Made by a program: the position numbers and the translations under genes
Notes under the pieces: model-generated
Seen by the model: the letters and a program-made list of their open reading frames with translations, nothing else
Told to the model about the DNA's origin: nothing
Databases searched by the model: none
Source of the DNA: Prorocentrum cordatum
Lineage: Eukaryota > Sar > Dinophyceae > Prorocentrales > Prorocentraceae
Direction of reading: 5' to 3'
Assembly: GCA_963575745.1 (NCBI GenBank)
Contig: CAUYUJ010014560.1
Span: 657,328-706,352 of the forward strand
Length of the DNA stretch: 49,025 nt
Shown: positions 29,641 through 40,074 of the stretch, piece by piece
How the letters are laid out: each line of letters opens with the position of its first letter
Numbering within the stretch: the stretch's first letter is position 1

Positions 29641-30378
29641 TTATAAGAGGAGTGCCGCCTCAAGGTCCCTGTGGCGGCTCAGCAAACAGTTCACCATGCA
29701 GTCAGCTAATTCTGTCGGGTAGGACGCGGCAAGGGAAGTCCGCCTGGCCCCGGATGGGGCCCTGCCCTCGAGTACAACGCGTGGATCCCTTGAGGCCGAA
29801 CAAACCCCGCCAAAACTTCGGCAACGCTTACCCAACTTCACAGTGTCCTGGAGATCAGCGCCGAAAAAAAACTTAGTGCGTTTCCTCAAACGGACCCCGA
29901 ACTGGCACTGATCACAAATCCTACTGTGCATGTCACGTTGTTTAGCCAAGCTCTGCAACTGCGCTGCGTGCCAAAATATACTGTTGATGGGGCGCTCTAG
30001 CACCGAGGGGGTGCCAGCCCGCCCGGGGCATCTCGCCGAGGTCAGGGCGGCTCGGAAAATGGGGCTCCCAGCGGGGATCCTATTCTTAGTGTACTCTGTG
30101 GCTTCTGGGATACCCCGCGGAAACAAAGCTGAGCGACCTGGCCGGCGGCCTCTGTCCGCCGCCGTGCCCCAAGACGCACGAGGAAGGCCGAGCGAAGCGG
30201 CGATAACCTCTCCGCGGGCAATAGCTTTCCGAATTGTAGCAATCACGATTGGACGCGTTAAATCTTCATCGGGGCCGTTCTGAACATCAAAACCGTGGTA
30301 ATTGAAAACCCGCCTGAGGGCGGCCTGCCCAATCGAATCTGAACCCGAGAACAGATATAAGATGTATCTACGCTGGCG
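29641..30378 (-). pseudogene. Methyltransferase-like domain of the retroelement
   Basis: The minus-strand frame (about residues 112-356 of an open stretch from 30711) starts YILYLFSGSDSIGQAAL, a Gly-containing cofactor-loop motif. It continues with GPDEDLTRP, LGLPRASWGTA, RSALFPRGIP, SVLERPINSIFW, DQCQFGVRLRKRTKFFF, GGVCSASRDPRVVLEG and AASYPTELADC. This matches the methyltransferase-like module carried by dinoflagellate tyrosine-recombinase elements. In C5-cytosine methyltransferase-type domains the motif after the LG strand is Pro-Cys; here it is Pro-Arg (codon CGT at 30178-30180), so the catalytic Cys appears lost. ERP stands where ENP/ENV-like motifs usually are. The frame ends at TAA. 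Confidence 0.65.
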
Positions 30379-30389
30379 GCCGAGCCGCC

Positions 30390-31711
30390 TCACTGGGCAA
30401 TCACCCCTGCGCCTTTTCCGAGCAGTACGTCCTCGAGTCGGCTTTCGCAATCGCTCAGAGTGTCGCGCAGGGAGGCCGGCAGCAAGCTCCACGACTGTCC
30501 GAGCCGAGCTGCCTTCTTGTACCTCTGCGTCGACTTGGCATGTTTCCACTGCCCCCACTTCTGTATCTCCTCGAGCGTGCAGCACTGCCCGGCCACGTCT
30601 ACACTCGGACCTGAGTGTCGAGCCTGGTGAAGAATAACGTGCTGCTCGACACCCAGGTCCTGCAGCGCCATACGAAACATCTCCAGGAACTGAGGGCAAC
30701 TGGAACCCCACACCTTATCTTCTGGAGCCCCTTGCGCGAGCTCGCGGAAGATGGGCGCGACGCACTGATGCCGGCCGCTGTCCAGCATCGCTCCGACGTC
30801 TGCCAGAGCCGTCTTGCTGCGCAGCGGCTCGCTGTCCGGGAAGGAGCAGAAACCGCCGGCGGCGCGCTCCTGGTGCCGGCGCGATGATGTTGCCGCGCGG
30901 GTCGGAAGTCGCCCGAGACCATGGCGAGCAGGAAGATGGCCATCTGCAGCGCCCCACGCGCCACCATGCGCCGAACCAGCCCGCGCCAAAGGGCCAGCGG
31001 CCAGGCCAGGCGGCCCCGCCCCGGCGCCAGCTTGCGCCAGCCCCGGAGGCAATGCCAAGCTCGCGGCGTCGTGGACTCGCCCTGCTTCGAATACTCTGGG
31101 AACCTGTACATCAGGCCCGCCATCACCTGGTCGCCCTTCGACGACTCGTGGCCGCTGAAGAACAACACGTTCATGTAGTCCACGAGGGCCTCGTCCACCT
31201 GCGCGGGCGAGGGCAACGGGCGGCGCGGCCCCGCGTCGCAGAACTCCAGGAAGGCGTCCAGCTCCAGACCGCACCGTCCCCGCGCGGGTGCAAACACGGA
31301 CCGTCGCTCCAGAAAGGTCTGGCCGTCCGCCGCTGCACTGTCCTGCGGCGCCTCCGCTCCGTAAGTCTTTGTCCTCTTTGCAGCGCGCCTCAGCAGCTCC
31401 TTCTCGCGCCTCTCGCCGGCTTGCGCGACCTGCTGTTCGTCGGAAGTGCTGCTGTCGCCGTCGCTATCGGCCACGATCTGGCGCTGCCAGTCCTGGGGGA
31501 TGGCCATCAGGCCCGCGTTCCGCTCAGAAGCTCTGGGAGCCGAGACGTCGGCGGCAGCGCAGCCAAGCTCAGGCGAGCCTTCCAGTCCCGCGACCGCTGG
31601 GCCGCCGACAGTGCCCTCTGGCGGCGCGGCGCCAGGGTCAGCCCTGTGCTCGTCTGAGCAGGCCGCGGCAGCCGCGGGGGCCTCGCCCCGGCCGGCGCCT
31701 GCGCAGGCCAC
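30390..31711 (-). pseudogene. Tyrosine recombinase of the retroelement, frameshifted
   Basis: This enzyme class integrates the circular cDNA of DIRS-order elements by strand exchange. The N-terminal part (frame 30599-31711) has LVDYMNVLFFSGHESSKGDQ, AWHCLRGWRKLAPGRGRLAW and MAIFLLAMVSGDFRPA, the last holding the likely first catalytic Arg (FRP). The C-terminal part lies in another frame (30390-31274): LRSKTALADVGAMLDSG, VILHQARHSGPSVDVAGQ with the H-x-x-R motif, WGQWKHAKSTQRYKKAARL with the candidate nucleophile Tyr, then a stop at 30390. The frame break falls near 30860. All catalytic residues are still visible, but no single protein spans them. Confidence 0.75.
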
Positions 31712-31959
31712 CCCAGCTGGCGCCTCCGCTCGGTCGCGGGCAGGGGCGCGGGCAGCGGCTCCGCCGGCGCGAGCTCCCGCCGGCGCATGCAGGGTGGGCT
31801 GGGCCGAGGGTCAGAAGGCTCGGCCCTGTCAAACGGTTGAGCCGAAATGGGACACGAGGACGCCAGGCAGCACCCATAATTAACACGGCGAAAGCCAACT
31901 CGGTGAAAGGGGGCCGAGACCCGAGGGGCCCGGCTCGACGCTTCGAGAGGTAAACACTC

Positions 31960-32766
31960 CGGGAGATCGCACAACGAGGACACTTCGACCGCAGACTCAG
32001 GACTCGGTGACTGATTGAAAACGAAGGGAGCGAGAATCCTGGGGGGGCCCTGTAAAAGAGACTCCGATGAAGGTAAAGTATCAGGCAACTGTGAACCGAG
32101 GGGCTCCTTGGCCCCTTTCTCGTCAAAAATTCTAAGCCCATAGTCAGCGGGATTCGATTCGGAAGGAACCCATCTGACAGACACTTTCCCATTCCTCGCA
32201 TGACAGTAGGCATGGGACCTGCGGATCAGGACGAGAAGGGCGAACTCTTTTGCGCAATTCCTGTTGAAAGATAACGCAAGTGACATGCTATCCGACAGAA
32301 TCAGTTGGCGGCAGGCAGCCCCGAGAACTGACTGGGCGATGCTGCGGGTGCCCATCACCAGCGCTCGGGCTTCCTTGATAAGGATGCCCTCCTCGAAACT
32401 CCAACGCTGCACCTGCTTAGTGCGCCAGCGGGTGCTCGCGAGCCCCGCCGCGGGCACCTCTGGGAAGCCTGGGTCGGCCCCCCAAGCAGCGGCCAGCTCC
32501 GCGTCGTCGCCCGCGCCGGCCAGCCTCCACTCGCCGCCGCCGCCCCGCCGGAAGCCCGCCGCCACCGGCGCAGCTTCGCGGGCCCCGCGGCGGGCCGCGG
32601 GGAGGCCGCCGTCCGCGGCCGGCGGCGGCCCAGCAGCGACCTCGCGGAAGCGGGCCCTCTCCTGCACGCGGCCTGCTTCGGCGTCCACGCTGCGGGGCCA
32701 GCGGGTGGTAGATGCTGCCCCCGCCTCCAGGCTGCTGTCGGTGGCCACCGCCAGCTCGTTCCACTA
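31960..32766 (-). pseudogene. RNase H domain of the retroelement
   Basis: In the same frame as the RT thumb (33210-32764) but separated by a single in-frame TAG at 32764-32766: the peptide reads SDWAL, stop, WNELAVATDSSLEAGAA. Acidic positions typical of this RNase H class are visible: ATDSS (first Asp), ILIKEARAL (Glu), LILSDSMSLAL (second Asp) and VRWVPSESNPADYGLR (the PS..NPAD motif near the last Asp). It would remove RNA from the cDNA hybrid. The frame stays open to 31507 as a Pro/Ala-rich linker toward the recombinase. Confidence 0.7.
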
Positions 32767-34481
32767 CAGCGCCCAGTCGCTCTCCAGGAAGATCAGCATA
32801 CCTCGGAACACCTTCAGCCCCATGCGGGTCTCCGGCCAGAGCGGCGCGGGAGTGGAGTAGAACTTCCTCATGAAGGCGCAGACCGCGTGGGAGACGCCGA
32901 GGGCGCCGCGTGCCAGCAGTCCAGCGCAAGCGCAGTGACCCACCAGGACCTCCACGGCCCAGCCCGTCAGACGACGTCTGCGAAGTAACCCGTTGATCGC
33001 CTGCCTGATCAGCCAGAAGCGCTTCTGAGTGACCCTGGTTTTCCAGCGGGGCCCCGAAACCTCCTCGCCTCGGTCTGGGCCTCCACGCTCGCGGAGCTGC
33101 CGCGAAGATGCAAGCCCTGCTCGTCGAAGCCACGGGCGAGCTGCTGCGCGTCGTCGGAGACCGAGGGCCCCGAGGTAGAGGCGACGCCAAGGTTGTCCAC
33201 GCAGACGCAATGGGCAGCGTGGCCGACAAGGTCAGCCGGGCCAAACACGGACGGCCTGCCTCTGTCAGCCAGGGGGCTCTGTGCCAGGCTGGGGCAATCC
33301 CCCATCGCCTTGCTCTCGTTGACGCGCTGCGCGGCCCACGGGCCCCAGGTGAAGCCCATCGGGAAGACCCCCCAGCGAGGGCTCACCAAGTCATGCTGCT
33401 CCAGCGGGCGGCCCTCCCAGAGCTGGCCCTCGACGCCCGGCGCGAAGGCGGGCACCTCGGGGAGGCAGAAGTACTCGGTGAGCCAGTTTGGGAGTCGCAC
33501 GCGGCGGGCGCAGCCCTTGACGTCCGCGAGCCCCAAGTGGGGATTCCTGCCCTGCAGGAGCTGCTGCGCCTGTGGGCCCCAGGGGCCCATGCCCTCGGAC
33601 AAGGCGAACTCCACTCGGTTGAGGCCCTCCGCGCTGAGGAGCTCCACGCCAGGCGGGGTCTCGAAGAGCTCGTTAGCAGGCCGCGCGTCCAGGATGACGC
33701 GCAGCCGCTTCCCGCTGTCCTTCTCCACGAAGAAGAGGCCCACCTGGCAGCGGGGGCGGCGCGCCCACATCGGCGGGCCACGGCGCCGCAGGTCAGCGAC
33801 GACGTGTCGATGTGTCTTGGCGCTCCGTTTCAGCGCCGGGCCGAAGCGCGGCATCGCAGTGGGTGTCGGGCTTCCGTCGCGCAGCATGCGCTCGGGGTGC
33901 TCCATCAGGAAGCGCTGGGCCTCGGGGGGGGGGGGGGGGCGGGGGGCGTCCTCAAACGGCGGGCGCCCCTCCGCTGTCTCGGGCAACGAGACGAAGTCCT
34001 TTCTGAAGGGCGCGACGCGGGTGAGGCAACCCGCCCCATCGCGCGGCGCATGCCCTCGCAGCAGCCGGCGGACGGCCGCGCGTTCACTGAGGGCATCTGG
34101 GCCCGGGTGCCGCCGCGAGGCCAACTCGCAGATCCGCTTCAAAACTTCGAGCTGTATCGGATCTGGGTCGAAGTGCGTCGGTCCGTTCCGAAAGCCCGCG
34201 AGCCAGCTCAGCGCGCCCACCACCTCGTTGCCCATCCTCAGCGCCAGCCGCTCGCGCCGCCTGAGGGCTCGACCCCGGATGGGGCCGTCGCCGGGCAGAC
34301 TCGGCAGGCGCCAACGAGGCAACGGGAACAGCTCCCTGGCGAAACGCGAGGCGGCAAGCCGGCCCCGCTCTACCCGAGTCTCGGCCGGGGGCGCCCCCCC
34401 CCCGGCCGCGGGGGCCGTCGCGGCCCCTTGAGGGGGGGGAAGGGGGGGGAAGGGGGGGGGGGCATCGCCCCACCCAGCCAT
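32764..34481 (-). pseudogene. Reverse transcriptase of the retroelement
   Basis: An ATG at 34479-34481 opens a 490-residue frame. Motifs in order: VGLFFVEKDSGKRLRVILDA followed by RPAN (residues 247-270, fingers), LGLADVKGCARRVRLP with Asp320 (motif A), SPRWGVFPMGFTWGPWAAQ (368-385, motif B), and HCVCVDNLGV (424-433, motif C, with VDN where many RTs have xDD). After residue 455 homology moves to another frame (33210-32764), which carries the thumb region (RFWLIRQAINGLLRRRRLTG, then VEVLVGHCACAGLLARGALG). The shift falls near 33060. A long G run at 33927-33939 and another around 34431-34461 are places where frames could slip or be misread. Confidence 0.8.
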
Positions 34482-34639
34482 CCCCCTTGGCGGCGGTCGT
34501 CCTGGCCTGCCCTTGCCGTCGGAGACCTCCTCTCCGGCCTGGCGCTGCGGTCCCTTCCCGAAGGCAAGCGCCGACTGGGCCTTCTGCTGCTCCCTGATCT
34601 CCCCGGTGGCGAAGCGAACTGCAGCAGCGCCTGCCCTGC

Positions 34640-35760
34640 CATGTCATCCGAAGAGGCCGCGCCCGCGTAGAGCCGCGCGCGCCCCCAGACGGGCTTGACG
34701 GGGTCCGAGTGCACCGCCACCAGGCCCGCCACGCGGCCCGCTGCCGTCTCGAGGCACATCAAGCCTCCCAGGTTCACCTGGTCGTACACGGCGGCCCAGT
34801 TGAGGATGTCGCACAACACCTTCAACTCGCGGGCCACCCGATCGTTCTCCCCCAGGCCCTTCGACCGCAGGAAGTCGCGGAGCCACAGCCGCGGGCCCCC
34901 ATTGGTGCGCCCCATGCTCTTGCAGACCGTCGAGGCCGACGCGGGGCCCTCTATCGGCTGGTCGGGGAAGGCCTCCTGGGTCGACTCGCGGCATCCCGCC
35001 CTGGAGGACTTGAACCTCCCCCCCTGCGGGTCGAAGTCCACCTCGGGGGCGCGCAGGTCTCCTCCCGGCGAGGCGCCGTCGGCAGCGGGCGGGCAGCGGG
35101 CGGTGCCCTGGTGCCCCCGGCGCCATCAGCGGCAGCAGCATCCCCGTCGGGCAGCGCCGAACGGCGCAGGGGCTCGAGGAGGTCCGCGGGGGCTGGCGTC
35201 TCGGGACTCGGGAACTCGCCCAGCCCCATGTCGCCACGGCGTCGCGCCGCATAGCCTGGCAGGTCCTCCGCCAGCAGCGCCCCCACTCGGCGCAGGCCCT
35301 CGTCGACAGCGAAGAAGGCCTCCAGCCCAATCCCTGGCGCGAAGCGCGCGTCGGACCGACCCGCCGCGGCGCCGACGGCGGCGCTCGCGGTCGGCTCGGC
35401 CACCACCCAGATGTCCGCCAACGGCGCAAGGGGGCTGCTTGCCACGCAGCCGATGCGCTCCTGGGCGCGGCTCGCGGCCGAAGAAGTCGGCCCAGACCAG
35501 AAGCTCGCCGTCGGCGGTCGCCACCTCCAGCGGCCCCGCAGGCGCGATGCCAAGGAAACGTGCCTCGACCAGTGCGCGGCCGCGCTCGATGGCTGCCCGC
35601 AGCTCGGCACGCGTCGCCGGCGCCCTGAAGCGGTAGATCGGGCAAGGCCAATCTGGCGAGGCGCTGCCGCCCGCAGGCATCAACGCAGCACCCTCGGGGC
35701 CCGAGGCTGGATCCGCACCCGCGAAGTCCCCCTCGCATTCGCCATCGTCTGGCGCGCGGG
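34640..35760 (-). pseudogene. ORF1 (Gag-like) region of the retroelement
   Basis: Three minus-strand frames read in series. First: RAELRAAIERGRALVEARFL followed by ATADGELLVWADFFG (about 35640-35460). Second: VASSPLAPLADIWVVAEP, then FFAVDEGLRRVGALLAEDLP (about 35455-35060). Third: EAFPDQPIEGPASASTVCK, RLWLRDFLRSKGLGENDRVA, ELKVLCDILNWAAVYDQVNL and RLYAGAASSDDMAGQALLQ (35041-34640). The third part matches the first protein of dinoflagellate elements of this kind, which lies just before the RT. Its role is not known to me; a capsid- or nucleic-acid-binding role is only an inference from position. Confidence 0.6.
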
Positions 35761-35814
35761 CCGCCCACGTGCCCGGGGGCAGGCTCGGGGAGACGAGGAC
35801 TCGCTCGTGGTCGA

Positions 35815-36060
35815 CGACGACGGCGACGACGAAGACGACGGCGCGGCGACGACGGCAATGCCGACGGCAGCGACGACGGCGGACGGGCGGGCGGCGACGG
35901 ACGGTGGACGGACGGACGGACGGACGACGGCGGACGGGCGGGCGGGCGGACAGCGACGATGGCGGCGAACGGACGGGTGGCGACGGACGGCGGACGGAGG
36001 GGCGGCCGCCGCGCAAACAATCAACAACCGCCGTGGCAACAACCGACACCATCGCCACCG
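35815..36060 (+). repeat. GACGACGG / GGACGGACGG repeats
   Basis: Degenerate GACGACGACG, CGGACGGACGG and GGCGGACGGGCG units fill the sequence between the retroelement's first protein region and the TG/TA tract. Confidence 0.75.
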
Positions 36061-36365
36061 CGCTTGCGCGTGCGTGCGTGCGTGTGTCGGAATGTTTATG
36101 TGTATGTATGCATGCGTAATGTATATATGTATAGGTATATGCGTATGCAAGTCGTTTGTACGTGCATAATATATAGATACGTGCGTAATGATGTATATGA
36201 ATATACATGTGCATATGTTTACGTAAAAAAAAGCATTTGCACATGTGCATACATGTTTATACGCATATGCATATTTTGTTTATGCTTATGTTTATATACA
36301 GGTGTATATGTACGTATAATTATGTACATACATTTACACCAGTATGCATGTCTGTGACTTCGTAT
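36060..36365 (+). repeat. AT-rich TG/TA alternating tract
   Basis: Alternating purine-pyrimidine sequence such as GTGCGTGCGTGCGTGTG, ATGTATATATGTATAGG and GCACATGTGCATACATG makes up about 300 bases, in sharp contrast with GC-rich flanks. Open frames here (Tyr/Ile/Cys-rich) are repeat artefacts. Confidence 0.85.
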
Positions 36366-36432
36366 TTGCATTTAGCTAGGGCAGTATCATTAAGCGGGAC
36401 CACTCGGCTTGTTACTGTTGAAGCCGGTTTCA

Positions 36433-36480
36433 CTTGCTAGTTCAGCAAGTTAAAGACCCCTGGGGACACGGGTCTTTTTC
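36433..36480 (+). other. Two adjacent hairpins, the second followed by a T run
   Basis: CTTGCT/AGCAAG (36433-36438 with 36444-36449), and AAAGACCC/GGGTCTTT (36452-36459 with 36470-36477) followed by TT. The second resembles an intrinsic terminator in shape, but there is no reason to expect one in nuclear DNA. Confidence 0.55.
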
Positions 36481-37734
36481 GAAGCTGGAAGAAGAAACAA
36501 TCCGGAACCATAACCATGTTAATGCCCAGTAAAGCGACCAGCGTGCTGACCCCCCCCCCTTCGCGACAGGAGGTGCGTCGCGCATTCGTCGCCCGTGCGC
36601 CGCCCGTGCGTCGGCCGCCGAACAGGCCAGCCGTCCTCTCGAACGCGCGCGTCGCCCTCGCAAGGTGGCGATTTGGTGAGTGCGTCGCCAGCGCGGCGGA
36701 CACCCACTGGGCGGATCGCGCGCGCGTCGCCCGCTCGGCGGCCGCTGAAGAGGCCGGCCGCCTTCGGGAAGAAGAAAATCGCCCACGCTGCGGCCCGCTT
36801 GGCGAGAAGAAGGCGGCCGCTGGGCTACCTTGGCAGATCAGAAAATCCTGCTAACACTACAAATGCAGCGACGCTGCTGAACGCACCCCGGCGCTAGGCC
36901 AGCAGACCCCCGCAGCCGCCGCCACAACCTCTGCGACCGCCGCCAGCGCCAAAACTACCACCGCCACGATCACCGCAAACGGATGCGACCGCAATCGCAT
37001 CCACCGCGACGATTACGACCAACACCATTTACCGCCATCACCACCGCCACGACCACCGCGCTTCTCGCGACCACCACAACGACCGACACCAGCACGATCA
37101 CCGACGTGACCACCACCAGCCCGCCCACCACCAGCGGCGCGACCACCGCCAGCGCGACCAAGGCGACGAACGCGACCACGACCATGATCACCAACATGAC
37201 CACTACAGAAGCAAACGCCCGCTCCGTCCTCCCCCCCCCCCCATTCCCCTGCCGGGCCGCTCTTGCCGCCGCGCCCGCCTCGCCCTCCTGCCCCCCCCCT
37301 TTTTCCTCGCGATCTTCCTCTCCCACCGCCAGCGGCGGGGCCGCGCGCAGAAGTCGGGGGCGCCGCTCGCGGCGATGCGCCGCGGCCGTGGAAAGGGGGG
37401 CCGAAAGAGAAGGAGAACGCGAAGGGGGGCGCGGGGTGGCAAGGGGGCAAAAAAAACAAAGAGGAGAGAGGAAGGGGGAGGGGCAATCAGAGGGGGGCCG
37501 GTAGAAAGGTGGAGGAGAAGGGGAGAAGAGAGGGAGACGAGGCAGGAGGGAGGACGAAGGAGGAGGAATGACGAAAGAGGAGGGACGACGAGGAAGGGAA
37601 AGGAAAGGAACGGGGGCAAGCGCCGCCCTTCCTGGCGCAACGGTGGACGCAGCCGCCGCCGCTCGTGAACAAGGCAAGCGCGGCGGTCCGACGGCCGTTG
37701 CGCATTGTTGTTCGGAGAAATGCTAGGGGCGGGC

Positions 37735-37985
37735 AAAGTCGCGACTGCGTCGCGCATGCGTCGCGCGTGCGTCGCGCGTGCGTCGCGCTTGCTTCGCGCG
37801 CGTGGAACGTGCGTCGCGCGTGCGTCGCGCGGGTCGCTCGTGCGTCGCGCGCTGGCACGGGCGCGTCGCGCGCGGGTCGGGGTGCGTCGCGCGCGCGTCG
37901 CGCGAGCGTCGCGCGTGCGTCGCGCGAGCGTCGTTCGGGTCGTTCGCGCGTCGCGCGCAGGTCGCGCGCGAATCGCTCGAAGGGC
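37735..37985 (+). repeat. GTCGCGCGTGC minisatellite
   Basis: About 25 units of roughly 10 bases around GCGTCGCGCGT, with long CG/TG alternation. Both strands have Arg/Ala/Thr-rich frames that are artefacts. The surroundings, 36480-38960, are GC-rich with G runs and purine-rich blocks (37390-37600, 38220-38430), and I see no gene. Confidence 0.85.
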
Positions 37986-39084
37986 GCCATGGACTTCTGA
38001 CGGCATGTGCACTGCGCGGCCCGCCGGCGAAACAATCAAGGGATGCGCGCGGCAATCGTAGAAATAGCGAGACCGCACGTGAGAACTACGAACGCGAGGA
38101 GACCAAGAGACGACATGGAGATGCACGCACGGACAAATCCATGTCAAGCGCACGCCCCGTTAGCATTTGAACATCGGTTCGTCGCTGCAGCAATGCGGCG
38201 ACGTCTCGCCCGCCGATGCACCGGGGGGAAAAAGAGGGTGGAAGTGGGGCGAGGGAAGGGCGGGCGGCAAAAGGGGACGGACGGGCGAGGGGGGGGCGCG
38301 CGGGGGCGGCGCAGCGGCGGCGGGAGCGACGGCCGGCAATCGAAGGGAGGCGGCGGGAGCGAGGAGGGCGAGAAGGAAGTTCCAGGGGGGTGGAAGGACA
38401 ACGGGGGGGCGAGTAGAGAGGGGGGCAGGACGGCAGCCTGACACAACAGAACTGAATGCAAATTTCGCAAACGGGGCAAAACGCGCAGCGCGTTGGACGA
38501 GGGGAAGAGAAGGACGAGGGGGGGACAGGAGGATTGGCGCGAAACGACATGGGGGTGCAGGGCGCGATGCGACGGGGCGAAGTGGCGCCGCGTCGCGCGA
38601 CGTGACGTCACCCCCACCGTGGCGCGACGCGCACAGCCCCCAATCAACGCGAGGCGTCTTTGTGCTGAACAACGGTTGGCGCCCCTGAAAATGCGCACCA
38701 TCAAATCCTCTTGCGCCGACTTGGAAACAGAACGCGTTGGTGGACCGTCGCCGTCGAACTGAGAGTGCGCCACGACCGTCAGAATGGCTGCTGGCGCACC
38801 GGCGTTGGAATCCTATATATCGCCAGAGAAATTCCGAAGTCGCGCCGTATGTCGCCCATGCACTCTGGGAGGCCGGGGTTCGGGACAGGGGCGCAAACCA
38901 GGGCCGGCGCGCGGGCGACGCTCGGGCGACGCACTGAACGAAACTTAAAGGGGGGTGGTCGCTCGACTGGGCCTTAACACATAGCCAACGCCAGAACTAA
39001 AACTAAAGCCAAGAAAACAAACAAAAAACATTGGAAAAAAAACAGAAATCAGAACCGGGAACCGAAACCGCGACTAAGGGAATC

Positions 39085-39235
39085 TTCTTCAGGACCCTGA
39101 AGAAGAAAGCAACCTGAACCAATACCAAAACCGAAACTGAAACAGGAACCGGAATCGGAACGGGAACCAAAACCAGAACTGGAACCGACACCAAAACCGG
39201 AACCATAACCAAAACCACCACTACACCCATACTGG
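39085..39235 (+). repeat. AACCGG/AACTGA hexamer-like repeat
   Basis: Units such as AACCGAAACTGAAACAGG and AACCGGAATCGGAACGGG, then AACCAAAACC units. On the minus strand they give Gly/Ser/Phe or Val/Pro runs. Confidence 0.8.
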
Positions 39236-39931
39236 AATGCTGACATGGCCCCAAGAGAGCCCAAACATCGAACAAAAAAGCCTTGAGTTGGTTCCAAAAA
39301 GGCGATTCTGATGGCTCTTGTTTGGGGGGCGGCGACGCCGAAGACCCGTCCTTATTTGATCGACGCCCTCCAAAATGTCCGATGCTCCAAGATGGCCTCC
39401 AAGATGGCTCCACGCCCTCCTCCCCCCCTCTCATTGTACGGCATGTTTCACTATATGTGTCTCTTCTTTCCATTTCCCGCCAATTCTCATAGACAGGGCT
39501 CCTGAATGGGCGGGTGGGGATTTTTGATCGCGACCGCGGCGAAAAGGTCGGGCAGCGTCAAGGGGCGAAGCACAGAGGCGACGGACAAAATTAGCGCACG
39601 GGAAGAGGAAGGCGACAAGAGACAAGACCAAGCAAGGGGGGAGGCAAACAGGAGGCGAGCCTCGCTGCCGCGCACAAAAAAGCGCACGCCAGGAAATCCA
39701 TCCGGGCGACGTGCAGCACCAAGTGGTAATTCGGGTAGGCCAACACAACGTCCATGACGAGGAAGACCACCACCATGACGCACAGCAAGCCCAGGGCAGG
39801 CCGAGGGACGCGGAACGTAGGACAGCAGGCCAACGTCTCGGAGGAACCGACCCGGCATGCGGGCGCTCAACGGAATCCGCCGGCCCCCTTGTGGGGCCAC
39901 CAGGCTGCAGGAGCGGGATTCGCAGTTTCCT

Positions 39932-39951
39932 CTACCAGTTGTAGCTGGTAG
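39932..39951. other. Short hairpin CTACCAG/CTGGTAG
   Basis: A 7-bp perfect stem with a 6-base loop (39932-39938 with 39945-39951), followed by GTTACAG/CTGTAAC stem arms a little further on. It lies just before the 74-bp array. Confidence 0.5.
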
Positions 39952-40074
39952 TTTCCAGTGTTACAGTTCTGCTTTTTGCTGGTTTCTGTAACTAGTTGAT
40001 TGACCGCGCGAGGGGGGGGAGGCCCAAACCAGATATTTAGCACCTCCTGGGCGCGTTGTCTGAATTGCTGGGGG

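Larger units (their letters stand above)
29293..35780 (-). mobile_element. Degenerate tyrosine-recombinase (DIRS/Ngaro-like) retrotransposon
   Basis: In minus-strand order I read an ORF1 region, reverse transcriptase, RNase H, tyrosine recombinase and a methyltransferase-like domain, followed by a pair of 74-bp direct repeats. Elements of the DIRS order combine RT-RNase H with a tyrosine recombinase instead of a DDE integrase, and some carry methyltransferase-like domains. Dinoflagellate elements of this general make-up are common. At least five frame breaks and one in-frame TAG lie between domains, so this copy cannot make the full protein set and is presumably dead. The outer ends are not certain: the left limit is set at the outer direct repeat and the right limit at the first recognisable ORF1 sequence. 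Confidence 0.8.

Noticed and set aside
33108-34670. A 520-residue plus-strand open frame
   Set aside because: Antisense to the reverse transcriptase, whose motifs are unmistakable on the minus strand.
37013-37500. Val/Gly- and Thr-rich frames on both strands
   Set aside because: They follow from ACC/CGA triplet repeats and a purine-rich block; no constraint visible.
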